This document shows positions 39,524-47,414 of a DNA stretch of 64,000 bases, piece by piece. Every line of letters starts with the position of its first letter. Positions within the stretch are counted from its first letter, which is position 1. The position numbers and the translations under genes are program-made. A model generated the notes under the pieces. That model saw nothing but the letters and a program-made list of their open reading frames with translations. It did not search any database and was not told where the DNA came from. The stretch is from the NCBI RefSeq assembly GCF_036231355.1, contig NZ_CP109496.1:3038001-3102000 (forward strand), given 5' to 3'. This DNA comes from Streptomyces sp. NBC_01431. GTDB lineage: Bacteria; Actinomycetota; Actinomycetes; Streptomycetales; Streptomycetaceae.

Positions 39524-40285
39524 TCAGGTGCCGTACCTCCGGTGCCGCGCCGCGTAGTCACGCAGGGCGCGGAGGAAGTCGACCTTGCGGAAGGCCGGCC
39601 AGAACACTTCGCAGAAGTAGTACTCGGAGTGCGCCGACTGCCAGAGCATGAATCCGGAGAGGCGCTGCTCGCCGCTGGTACGGATCACCAGGTCGGGGTC
39701 GGGCTGCCCCCGCGTGTAGAGGTGCTCGGAGATGTGCTCGACGTCGACGATCTCGGCGAGCTCCTCGAACGAGGTGCCCTTCGCCGCGTGCTCAAGGAGC
39801 AGCGACCGCACCGCGTCCGCGATCTCCTGCCGCCCGCCGTAGCCCACGGCGACGTTGACGAGTATCCCGTCGATGTCGTGGGTGGCCTGCTCGGCCTCCT
39901 TGAGGACTGCCTGTGTGTGGCCGGGCAACAGGTCCGCGTTGCCGACGTGGTGCACGCGCCAGCGCCCGTCCGCCGCCAAGTCCCGTACCGCGTCCTCGAT
40001 GATGCCGAGCAGCGGGATCAACTGGTCCTCGGGGCGGTCCAGGTTGTCGGTGGAGAGCAGCCAGAGGGTGACGACCTCGACATCCGTCTCGGCGCACCAG
40101 CCGAGCAGCTCCTGAATCTTGCTGGCGCCGGCCTGGTGGCCCTGCTCGGGGCTGCGGTCCGAGGCCTTGGCCCAGCGCCGGTTGCCGTCCAGGATGACGC
40201 CGATGTGCTTGGGCACCTGATCGTGGTCGAGGCGGCCTTCCACCCGGCGCGCATAGAGCCCGTACACCAGGTCGCGCAAGTTCAC
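39524..40285 (-). CDS. Isoprenyl transferase (cis-prenyltransferase, UppS type)
   Basis: 253 residues from a GTG at 40285 (MNLRDLVYGLYARR-type start, GAGAGG upstream); an open extension to 40375 is not needed. The UPP synthase motifs are present: HIGVILDGNRRWAK with the catalytic Asp, VTLWLLSTDNLDRP, VNVAVGYGGRQEIADAV, PDPDLVIRTSGEQRLSGFMLWQSAHSEYYF and the dimerisation end PAFRKVDFLRALRDYAARHRRYG. It condenses IPP units, made via IspH (4686), into long-chain Z-prenyl diphosphate for cell-wall lipid carriers. Streptomyces has more than one such enzyme, so chain length is uncertain. Confidence 0.92.
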   Translation of the reverse strand: MNLRDLVYGLYARRVEGRLDHDQVPKHIGVILDGNRRWAKASDRSPEQGHQAGASKIQELLGWCAETDVEVVTLWLLSTDNLDRPEDQLIPLLGIIEDAVRDLAADGRWRVHHVGNADLLPGHTQAVLKEAEQATHDIDGILVNVAVGYGGRQEIADAVRSLLLEHAAKGTSFEELAEIVDVEHISEHLYTRGQPDPDLVIRTSGEQRLSGFMLWQSAHSEYYFCEVFWPAFRKVDFLRALRDYAARHRRYGT

Positions 40286-40421
40286 CGATTCCACCCTCTC
40301 GTTGCTTCCCGGGGGCCCGCCGCCGCCCCGCACACCGGCCGCCCCAGGGAAAGCACAGTACTGCGGACCGGTCACGGCGGCCCAACTCGGTCTGTCACAA
40401 GTCCGTGATAAGCAGGGAAAC

Positions 40422-41459
40422 GTGACTGAATCGCTCCGCTTCCACGCAGCCCCCGACCGCTACGACTCCATGGAGTACCGGCGGACCGGCCGCAGCGGCC
40501 TCAAGCTCCCCGCCGTCTCGCTCGGCCTCTGGCACAACTTCGGCGACGACCGCGCCCTGGATTCCCAGCGCGCGATCCTGCGCCGCGCCTTCGACCTGGG
40601 TGTCACCCACTTCGACCTGGCCAACAACTACGGCCCGCCGGCCGGCTCCGCCGAGCTCAACTTCGGCAAGATCTTCGGCCAGGACTTCACCCCGTACCGG
40701 GACGAGCTCATCATCTCCACCAAAGCCGGATATCTGATGCATCCCGGGCCGTACGGCGAGTGGGGTTCACGCAAGTACCTGATGTCCTCGCTGGACGCCT
40801 CGCTGAAGCGCATGGGGCTGGACCACGTCGACATCTTCTACTCGCACCGCTTCGACCCGCACACCCCGCTCGAAGAGACGATGGGCGCGCTCGCCTCCGC
40901 CGTCCAGCAGGGCAAGGCGCTGTACGTGGGCGTCTCCTCGTACAACAGCGAGCAGACCGCGCGGGCCGCGCGCATCCTCAAGGAGATGGGCGTCCCGGCC
41001 CTCATCCACCAGCCGTCGTACTCGATGATCAACCGCTGGACGGAGGAGGACGGGCTGCTGGACACCCTGGAGGCGGCCGGCATGGGGTGCATCTCCTTCG
41101 TGCCGCTCGCCCAGGGCCTGCTCACCAACAAATACCTCAAGGGCATCCCGGAGGGCTCCCGCGCCACCCAGGGCAAGTCGCTCGACCCCGGCCTGCTCTC
41201 CGACGAGGTGGTACGCCGTCTCAACGGGCTGAACGACATCGCCTCCCGGCGCGGCCAGTCGCTGGCGCAACTGGCGCTCACCTGGGTGCTGCGCGACCCC
41301 CGGATGACGTCGGCGCTGATCGGCGCGTCCAGCGTGAAGCAGTTGGAGGAGAACGTGGCGGCGCTGGCCGGACCGGCGCTCACGGAGGCGGAGTTGAAGG
41401 AGATCGACACCTTCGCCGTGGACACCGAGGGCACCAACATCTGGGCCGGCCGCGGCTGA
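40422..41459 (+). CDS. Aldo/keto reductase (YghZ-like)
   Basis: 345 residues from a GTG at 40422 (AGGGAA upstream). A TIM-barrel oxidoreductase with the catalytic tetrad in FDLANNYGPPAGSAELNFG (Asp, Tyr), ISTKAGYLMHPGPYGEWGS (Lys) and VDIFYSHRFDPHTPLEETM (His), and the NADPH site SALIGASSVKQLEENVAAL. The sequence is closest to the YghZ/L-glyceraldehyde-3-phosphate reductase group that detoxifies aldehydes such as methylglyoxal. Divergent from the prenyltransferase gene. Confidence 0.92.
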   Translation: MTESLRFHAAPDRYDSMEYRRTGRSGLKLPAVSLGLWHNFGDDRALDSQRAILRRAFDLGVTHFDLANNYGPPAGSAELNFGKIFGQDFTPYRDELIISTKAGYLMHPGPYGEWGSRKYLMSSLDASLKRMGLDHVDIFYSHRFDPHTPLEETMGALASAVQQGKALYVGVSSYNSEQTARAARILKEMGVPALIHQPSYSMINRWTEEDGLLDTLEAAGMGCISFVPLAQGLLTNKYLKGIPEGSRATQGKSLDPGLLSDEVVRRLNGLNDIASRRGQSLAQLALTWVLRDPRMTSALIGASSVKQLEENVAALAGPALTEAELKEIDTFAVDTEGTNIWAGRG

Positions 41460-41471
41460 TGCCCGCCCGGC

Positions 41472-42110
41472 TCAGGCCGCGTACCCCTGCCCCGGCCCGG
41501 GGGTGCGCGGCCGGCCGAACCACTGGCCCGCGGTCCGCCGGCTGAGCAGCACCACGACCGCGACCGCGGCGAGGCCCAGGAGCGCGCCGCTCGGGCGGTG
41601 GGCCCCGATGGCCCCGAGCCCGGCGAGGGTCTGAAGGCTCGCGAAGACGATCGAGGTGACCCGCACCCCACCGCGCCCGCTGTCGAAGAGGAACGCGAAC
41701 ACGATGAGCACCCAGCCGCAGAGGTTCGCGCCCATCGCGTAGCCCGCGGCCTCCGCGCCGCCGACCGCACCCATGATCACGGAGTTGAGCGCGCTGAGCC
41801 CGGCCATCGAGAAGATGACGATCTGCGCTGCCCGCACCTCGCCGGGCATCGACTGGGGCACGACCGCCGCGTACGGATGCCCGTAGCCGAAGGCGTACGG
41901 GTCCTGGGGGTACGGGGGCTGTCCGTATCCGGGCTGCGGGTACGGGGGCTGTCCGTACCCGGGCTGCTGCGGGTACGGCGCCTGGCCGTACGCGGGCTGC
42001 TGGTAAGGGCCCTGCGCGGGAAGCGGGTACGGGCCGGGCTGCTGCGGCGGGCCCCACTGGGGCTGCGGCGGAAGGTTCTGCGGCTGAGGCGGGGGCTGCT
42101 GGTCCGACAT
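41472..42110 (-). CDS. Membrane protein with Pro/Tyr/Gln-rich repeat head
   Basis: 212 residues. The first 90 consist of repeats such as YGQPPYPQPG and QPAYGQAPYPQ; at DNA level a 30-base unit is tandemly duplicated at 41910-41969. Four hydrophobic segments follow (AQIVIFSMAGLSALNSVIMGA, GYAMGANLCGWVLIVFAFLF, VTSIVFASLQTLAGLGAIG, LLGLAAVAVVVLLSRRTAGQWF). Many Streptomyces membrane proteins have this architecture; function unknown. The stop is 12 bases from that of the convergent aldo/keto reductase. A terminator hairpin lies only 28 bases upstream of the start. Confidence 0.8.
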   Translation of the reverse strand: MSDQQPPPQPQNLPPQPQWGPPQQPGPYPLPAQGPYQQPAYGQAPYPQQPGYGQPPYPQPGYGQPPYPQDPYAFGYGHPYAAVVPQSMPGEVRAAQIVIFSMAGLSALNSVIMGAVGGAEAAGYAMGANLCGWVLIVFAFLFDSGRGGVRVTSIVFASLQTLAGLGAIGAHRPSGALLGLAAVAVVVLLSRRTAGQWFGRPRTPGPGQGYAA

Positions 42111-42138
42111 GATCAAGACCTTAGCCAAGCCCCACAAG

Positions 42139-42179
42139 AAAAAACGGGCCGGTCCGTGGGGGGGATACGGACCGGCCCG
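42139..42179 (-). terminator. Intrinsic terminator with U-tract just upstream of the membrane-protein gene
   Basis: On the minus strand, CGGGCCGGTCCGT and ACGGACCGGCCCG form a perfect 13-bp stem (42145-42179) followed by six Ts (42144-42139). A rare canonical rho-independent terminator for this genome. It either ends transcription from the DUF2079 gene or acts as an attenuator for the gene starting at 42110. Confidence 0.85.
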
Positions 42180-42450
42180 AGGGGGGGTTTCCACCATAAC
42201 CCTTCGTAAGTGGTGGTGGGGCCCACGGCGTCCGGGAATTACGCTCCGGAATCGGCCCGGTACGGATGGCTGCCCCCTCGCAGCCCGCCGCAAGCGCCGC
42301 GTCCGGCGGCGATCGTGCAGGTCAGAGGGGTGACGAGTGCACCGCTCCCGGCACCGCGACGGATTTCGTCGTCGGGAATCCGCTGTCCAACTGCTTCGGC
42401 GCACTCACCCAAAGGGAGCAGTGTCGTGTCATCTGCGTGACCGTGCGATG

Positions 42451-44013
42451 TCAGGGAGTGCCCGACGTCCGCTGCCAGATTCCGTGCCGGGAACCCTTCC
42501 GCAGCAGCGACACCCCGTCCTCCTGCGCGACCAGCACATAGCCGTACCTCGTCAGCGCCTTGCGGTACTCCTCCTCCTGGCGGGGTTCCGGGTAGGGCCA
42601 GTAGCCGGGCGGGTAGGGCCAGGACTCCGCCGGTGCCCGGTCGTAGGCGATCCACTGCGCCGTGGGCGCGGGGATGGGGGTGGTGGCCGCGGTCAGCTCC
42701 CACCGCACCGGGAAGGTCGGAAACAGGACGACCGTGGCGCGTGAAGTCAGTTGTGGCGCAAGGCGGTTGGAGGCCGCCACCGTCGCCCCGTCGGGGATGC
42801 GCCGCAGGAGGTCGCGCACCGCCGAGACGTGCGCGGTGGTGCGCCAGGTGGAGCGGTGGACGATCTGGGCGAGCGGGAAGGACGGGAGGAGGACCAGCGT
42901 CACGGCCGCCACCGTCGCGAGGGAGGCCCGGACGTGGCGGCGGGCGAGCGGGTCGTCGGCGGCGGCGTAGGGGCGCAGCGCGTCGGTGAGCGCCGCGAGC
43001 ACGACGGGCATCAGGACGGCCGAGTAGTGGAACGCCGTCCCCCAGTGGAAGGCGTTGGTGGACAGCATCCGCCAGCCGAGGGTGGGCACGGCGATCAGCG
43101 CGAGCGGCGAGCGCAGGGCGATGAGGGCGGCCGGCGCGAAGACGAGGACGAGGGTGGTCGCCTTCACCTCGGGGCGTACCGCGTCCAGCGGTGCGAGGGC
43201 GAGCGTGGTGAGCAGCGAGTGGTGGGCGGGCGCCAGGTTCGCGGCGTGCGCGTAGGCGCCCGCCGGGTTGAAGAAGGGCATCAGGACTTTGAATTCGAGC
43301 ACGCTGCCCACCAGGCCCAGCACGGCGGTGGCGATGCCGAGCCGGCGCGGGCCCCGCCAGGCGACGTACCCCCCGATCGCGGCGAGCGTGAGCCCGAGGT
43401 CCTCCTTGACCAGGAGCATCGGTACGGCCCAGGCGACAGCGCGGCGCCACTGCCGGCGGGCGAGTGCTTCGAGGGCGTACGAGACCAGCGGTACGGCCAG
43501 GCACACCTCGTGGAAGTCGAAGCCGACCGCCGATGCGATGCCCCAGCTCAGCCCGTACCCGAAGGCGATGACGTGCCCGGCCCGCCGACCGAGGACCCGG
43601 GTGGCCTGCCGGGCGAGCGGCACCACGGCGAGCGCGAGCAGCGCGGCCTGCGCGAAGAGCAGCGTGTAGGGGCTGGGGAAGAGGCGGTAAAGGGGGGCGA
43701 GGGCGGCGAGCAGCGGGTGGAAGTGGTCGCCGAGGAGGTCGAATCCGTTGCCGCGCAGCGGTGCGAGGGGCGCGTCGAAGTGCGCGTAGGCGCGGACGGC
43801 CTGCTCGAAGATGCCGAGGTCGTAGCCGGTGGTGCGGACCAGGGCCTGGCGGCGGCCGGAGACGGCGGCGTAGAGGAGGAAGAGCGCGGCGGCCCAGCCC
43901 CACCACAGCAGAGCGGGCCGCGCGATGCGTAGGCGAGGGATGCGGGAGGTGGGCGCGGGCGGGATCGGAGGCCGAGTACGCCGCCCTACCCATTGGTCAG
44001 CAATTGTCCCCAT
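42451..44013 (-). CDS. DUF2079 domain multi-pass membrane protein
   Basis: 520 residues with about ten hydrophobic helices. The N-terminal luminal loop carries YDLGIFEQAVRAYAHFDAPLAPLRGNGFDLLGDHFHPLLAALAPLYRLFPSPYTLL, a DUF2079 hallmark resembling polyprenyl-phosphate-dependent GT-C glycosyltransferases; the Asp/His-rich first loop is where GT-C enzymes place catalytic acids. It may transfer a sugar from a lipid carrier to a surface polymer; the target is unknown. It starts 11 bases after the methyltransferase gene ends, so the two are probably co-transcribed. Confidence 0.85.
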   Translation of the reverse strand: MGTIADQWVGRRTRPPIPPAPTSRIPRLRIARPALLWWGWAAALFLLYAAVSGRRQALVRTTGYDLGIFEQAVRAYAHFDAPLAPLRGNGFDLLGDHFHPLLAALAPLYRLFPSPYTLLFAQAALLALAVVPLARQATRVLGRRAGHVIAFGYGLSWGIASAVGFDFHEVCLAVPLVSYALEALARRQWRRAVAWAVPMLLVKEDLGLTLAAIGGYVAWRGPRRLGIATAVLGLVGSVLEFKVLMPFFNPAGAYAHAANLAPAHHSLLTTLALAPLDAVRPEVKATTLVLVFAPAALIALRSPLALIAVPTLGWRMLSTNAFHWGTAFHYSAVLMPVVLAALTDALRPYAAADDPLARRHVRASLATVAAVTLVLLPSFPLAQIVHRSTWRTTAHVSAVRDLLRRIPDGATVAASNRLAPQLTSRATVVLFPTFPVRWELTAATTPIPAPTAQWIAYDRAPAESWPYPPGYWPYPEPRQEEEYRKALTRYGYVLVAQEDGVSLLRKGSRHGIWQRTSGTP

Positions 44014-44024
44014 GCATCCGGATG

Positions 44025-44828
44025 CTAGGCAGCCCGGGTCGGCCGCAGCGGCTTCCGCGCCTCGATCAGGAAGCGTGTCGAGTGCGCGACGAAGGGGCCC
44101 TCGGTACGGATCTGCTCGTCCAGCGCCTTCAGCTGGTCGCGGTACTCCTCGACGCTGAAGCCCGGCACCATCCAGATCACCTTGCGCAGGAAGTACACGA
44201 CGGCGCCGATGTCCAGGAACTCCGTCCGCAGTTTCTCCAGGCGCAGGTCGACGACTTCGAGGCCCGCGCTCTCCGCCTCCTTGCGCGCCCTGCCGGGATC
44301 GCGGGCGCCGCGCACCTCGGGCGCCTGCGGCCCCAGGAAGTACTCGACCAGCTCGAACACGCTGGCCGGGCCCACCTGTTGGGAGAAGTACGTGCCTCCG
44401 GGCGAGAGCACCCGGGAGATCTCGGACCACCAGGTGGTGACGGGGTGCCGGCTGACCACGAGGTCGAAGGCGCCGTCGGCGAACGGCAGCGGGGGCTTGT
44501 CCTCGTCCGCGACGACGGGCACTCCGCGCGGGTGGAGCAGGCCGGTCGCGCGGGCGATGTTCGCCGGCCAGCCCTCCGTCGCGACGGCGAGCGGCGGCAG
44601 CTGGGGCACCGCGGCGAGGACCTCGCCGCCGCCGGTCTGGATGTCGAGGGCGGCGGTGGCCTTCGCCATCCGCCCGGCCATCGAACGGGCGTACCCCCAG
44701 GACGGCCGCTCTTCGGTGGCCCGGCCGTCCAGCCAGGAGAAGTCCCAGCCGTCGACGGAGACGGACGCGGCCTCGTCGATCAGTTCCTCGAAGGGGCGGT
44801 TGTTGTGGTTCCTGATGTTTCGGCCCAT
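44025..44828 (-). CDS. Class I SAM-dependent methyltransferase
   Basis: 267 residues. The SAM-binding motif I is ALDIQTGGGEVLAAV, motif II DGAFDLVVSRHPVTTWWSEISRVLSPGGTYFSQQVGP, with an acidic residue after strand 2 and a C-terminal substrate lid. The conserved N-terminal segment WDFSWLDGRATEERPSWGYARSMAGRMA is typical of actinobacterial small-molecule or tRNA/rRNA-like methyltransferases of unknown target. It precedes the DUF2079 gene with an 11-base gap and is divergent from the first DUF192 gene, 46 bases away. Confidence 0.87.
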   Translation of the reverse strand: MGRNIRNHNNRPFEELIDEAASVSVDGWDFSWLDGRATEERPSWGYARSMAGRMAKATAALDIQTGGGEVLAAVPQLPPLAVATEGWPANIARATGLLHPRGVPVVADEDKPPLPFADGAFDLVVSRHPVTTWWSEISRVLSPGGTYFSQQVGPASVFELVEYFLGPQAPEVRGARDPGRARKEAESAGLEVVDLRLEKLRTEFLDIGAVVYFLRKVIWMVPGFSVEEYRDQLKALDEQIRTEGPFVAHSTRFLIEARKPLRPTRAA

Positions 44829-44874
44829 GTTGCGGACCCTACGCGGCGGCCCCGTGAGCCACTACCGTTTATCC

Positions 44875-45249
44875 ATGGGCCGATGGAGGGATGGAACGGG
44901 CGAGTTGAGCGTGCTCGACGGCGTCGGGGCGGCGGTCGCGCTGGAGATCGCGGCGTCGTACCGGGCCCGCACCAAGGGCCTGCTCGGCCGCGACGGCATC
45001 GAGGGAGCGATCCTGCTGACCCCGGCGAGCAGCGTGCACACCTTCCGGATGCGGTTCGCCATCGACGTGGCTCATCTGGACCGCGAGCTGCGCGTGATCG
45101 CGGTACGCACGATGCGCCCCGGCCGCCTCGGCGCGCTCCGGCCGCGCGCGCGGCACGTGCTGGAGGCGGAGGCGGGCGCGATGGCCGGCTGGGGCCTGCG
45201 GCCGGGCGCACAGGTGGTCATCGCAACCGGGCAGGATCTCAGGACCTGA
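44875..45249 (+). CDS. DUF192 domain protein, paralogue 1
   Basis: 124 residues. The DUF192 core is RTKGLLGRDGIEGAILLTPASSVHTFRMRFAIDVAHLDRELRVIAVRTMRPGRLGALRPRARHVLEAEAGAM. Members are small beta-barrel proteins, often exported or membrane-tethered, of unknown function. This one has no signal peptide. It is closely related to the protein encoded at 47052 (same RWR.GTGEL head and same core). Its last 11 bases overlap the end of the convergent lipoprotein gene. Confidence 0.88.
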   Translation: MGRWRDGTGELSVLDGVGAAVALEIAASYRARTKGLLGRDGIEGAILLTPASSVHTFRMRFAIDVAHLDRELRVIAVRTMRPGRLGALRPRARHVLEAEAGAMAGWGLRPGAQVVIATGQDLRT

Positions 45250-46006
45250 GCTTGGCCGCCTGCGCAACGGCGAGCTCGGACGGAATCCGGGGCGTGTCGC
45301 CGCCGTTCACGTCAACGGCGTAATAGGTGACGACGGTCGTCCCGCTCCTGACCACCTGGAAGACCATCGGCACGGTCTCACCCTGCGCGACGCCCGTCAG
45401 CTCGTACGCGATCGCCTCGTCCCCGGCGTCGGGCGCGGGCAGCTCCTTGACCTCGGTGAACACCGATGGCTCCAGGTCGCCGCCCTTCGTGGTGAATCCG
45501 TCGGCGCAGGCGTCGAGCGCGGTACGCAGCCGGGGCAGTACGTCGGTGGCGCCCGAGGGGTGGGCGCCGAGCACCTCGGTGACGACGGTCTGGTCGGCCT
45601 GGCCGTCCTCCGTGGTGTCCAGGAGCCGCCGGAAGACGGTCGCGGAGGGCGCCGGGTCGGGGGTGCCGTTGATGACGGCGACGATCGGCGCGCAGGCGGC
45701 CTTCGAGGCCCGCGAGCTGCCGGTGGGGGTGCCGCCTTCCAGCGACTCGGCGGCGAAGTCCTTCACGTCGCCGGTGACGAGGGCGGCGGTGGCGAGCTGC
45801 TCCGCGCTGAGCGCTCCGGGGGCGGCCTTGGTGTCGGCGCCACTGGACGCAGCGGGCGCCGTGCGGGAGCCGCCGGACGCGCTCGCGGAGTTCCGCACCG
45901 ATGCCGGCCCCTCGCCGCCCGAACCGGTGGGCCCGCACGCCGCCGCGAGGGCAGCCAGACACACCCCAGCCGTCGCCACACGGCTCCGTACCAGCCTTGG
46001 CTTCAT
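45239..46006 (-). CDS. Predicted lipoprotein, unknown function
   Basis: 255 residues from ATG 46006. Signal sequence MKPRLVRSRVATAGVCLAALAAACG with lipobox LAAAC, so lipid-anchored outside the membrane. After a Ser/Ala/Gly-rich linker, the globular part includes LSAEQLATAALVTGDVKDF, ACAPIVAVINGTPDPAPSATVFRRL and a beta-rich C-terminal half (IAYELTGVAQGETVPMVFQVVRSGTTVVTYYAVDV). This resembles sensor or scaffold lipoproteins common in Streptomyces. The next upstream minus-strand gene is the prepilin peptidase (46214); a role in pilus assembly is only suggested by proximity. Confidence 0.8.
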   Translation of the reverse strand: MKPRLVRSRVATAGVCLAALAAACGPTGSGGEGPASVRNSASASGGSRTAPAASSGADTKAAPGALSAEQLATAALVTGDVKDFAAESLEGGTPTGSSRASKAACAPIVAVINGTPDPAPSATVFRRLLDTTEDGQADQTVVTEVLGAHPSGATDVLPRLRTALDACADGFTTKGGDLEPSVFTEVKELPAPDAGDEAIAYELTGVAQGETVPMVFQVVRSGTTVVTYYAVDVNGGDTPRIPSELAVAQAAKLRS

Positions 46007-46213
46007 ACCCCGCACCGTAACAACGACTCCTATGGATTGCCCTGGTCCCGAACCACCCGAACCACCCGTCGGGCAGCGGGTGCCCATTGGCCATGCGGTG
46101 CACACCGGGCGGCTACCGGAGGGTGGTGGAGGGCGGAACACGGTGCGCGGAGCCGGCGCGTCAACTCATCGCGGGCCGGGCCGGAGCAGGGGAGCCGTGA
46201 ACGCTGTCGGGAG

Positions 46214-46942
46214 TCAGGACGCGACCGTCAGCGCCCCGAGGAGTACGCCGACCACCGCTCCGCCGAGCATGAACGGACCGAAGGGAATCGCGTCCTTGCG
46301 GCCCGCCCGGCGCAACACCATCAGACCGAGCCCGTACGCGGCTCCCAGCAGGAATCCCGCGAAGGCGCCCAGGAACAGGATCCCCCAGCCGTACCAGCCG
46401 AGCACCATGCCGAGGGTGACGGCGAGCTTCACGTCGCCGAAGCCGAGCCCGTTGGGGTTGATCAGGAACAGTACGAAGTAGGCGCCACCGAGGGCGAGTC
46501 CGCCGGCCAGTGCGCGGACCCAGGAGCCGGCGTGGCCGGGCAGCACTCCCGCGCAGATCAGCAGGGCGGCCATCACCCCGGCGAGCGGCAGGGTGAGTAT
46601 GTCGGGAAGTCGGCGCACGGAAAGGTCGACGCCCGCCAGCAGCACGGCGAAGGGCACGAACAACAGCCACACGGCGAGCTCCGGCCGCGCTCCGGTGGCC
46701 CCGGCCAGTGCCGCACAGCACCCGGCGACCACCAGCACCGCGCCGAACGACCGTTGCCCGCACACCGGCCGGCCGAGCCAGCCCCGGGCCGGACCGGTGA
46801 ACCGGTGACCCTGCGGACATGCCTCACGCCACGACTCGTCCGGGTCCACGGAGAGCCGGTAGGCGGCGCGTGGCACCAGGGCCCCGCTCGCGGCGCCCCA
46901 GGCCGCGGCGAGCACGATCAGCGCGCTGTTCACTTCGTTCAC
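46214..46942 (-). CDS. Prepilin peptidase, A24 family (TadV/FppA-like)
   Basis: 242 residues, about seven hydrophobic helices. The two catalytic aspartates are in AVLLAGVDLSVRRLPDILTLPLAG and INPNGLGFGDVKLAVTLGMVLG (GxGDxK motif). It lacks the large cysteine-rich methylase domain of PilD, although a short N-terminal segment has CPQGH..C residues. It would cleave the G|xxxxE(Y/F) precursors encoded at 48469, 53412, 59680, 60057 and 63869. GGGCCC palindromes lie 36-70 bases upstream. Confidence 0.92.
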   Translation of the reverse strand: MNEVNSALIVLAAAWGAASGALVPRAAYRLSVDPDESWREACPQGHRFTGPARGWLGRPVCGQRSFGAVLVVAGCCAALAGATGARPELAVWLLFVPFAVLLAGVDLSVRRLPDILTLPLAGVMAALLICAGVLPGHAGSWVRALAGGLALGGAYFVLFLINPNGLGFGDVKLAVTLGMVLGWYGWGILFLGAFAGFLLGAAYGLGLMVLRRAGRKDAIPFGPFMLGGAVVGVLLGALTVAS

Positions 46943-46977
46943 CCCTGCACCCTAGGTGCCGCCGAGCCGACGGACAT

Positions 46978-47012
46978 GGGCCCACGGGCCTGCTCCGGCG
47001 GTTCCAGGGCCC
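46978..47012. promoter_or_regulatory. GGGCCC site pair between the prepilin peptidase and DUF192 genes
   Basis: TGGGCCCA at 46977-46984 and CAGGGCCCAA at 47005-47014, hexamer starts 29 bases apart, in the 109-base divergent promoter region. Same motif family as at 51352, 53769-53846 and 63749-63774. Confidence 0.5.
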
Positions 47013-47051
47013 AAGGCGGGGCCGGCTGACGGCACCTACTACTGTGACGCC

Positions 47052-47405
47052 ATGAGTCGATGGCGCAACGGCACGGGCGAGTTGGTCATCGGGGACCGGG
47101 CGGTACCGCTGGAGATCGCGACCTCCTACCGCGCACGCACTCGGGGCCTGCTCGGCCGCGACGGCATCAAGGGCGCGATCCTGCTCTCTCCGGCGAGCAG
47201 TGTGCACACCTTCCGGATGCGGTTCACGATCGACGTCGCCTTCCTCGACCGGAATCTGCGGGTCCTGGCCGTCCGCACCATGAAGCCCGGCCGGCTGAGC
47301 GCGGTCCGGCTGCGCGCCCGCCACGTGATCGAGGCCGAGGCGGGCGCGATGCAGGAGTGGGGGCTGCGGGTGGGGGCACAGGTCAAGGTCGTCGACGGCG
47401 CCTGA
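47052..47405 (+). CDS. DUF192 domain protein, paralogue 2
   Basis: 117 residues, clearly a paralogue of the protein at 44875: both share SRWRNGTGEL-like heads, ATSYRARTRGLLGRDGIKGAILLSPASSVHTFRMRFTIDVAFLDRNLRVLAVRTMKPGRLSAVRLRARHVIEAEAGAM. No signal peptide. It is divergent from the prepilin peptidase gene and shares its promoter region, including the GGGCCC sites, suggesting a link to the pilus locus. Molecular function unknown. Confidence 0.88.
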   Translation: MSRWRNGTGELVIGDRAVPLEIATSYRARTRGLLGRDGIKGAILLSPASSVHTFRMRFTIDVAFLDRNLRVLAVRTMKPGRLSAVRLRARHVIEAEAGAMQEWGLRVGAQVKVVDGA

Positions 47406-47414
47406 GACCGGGCC

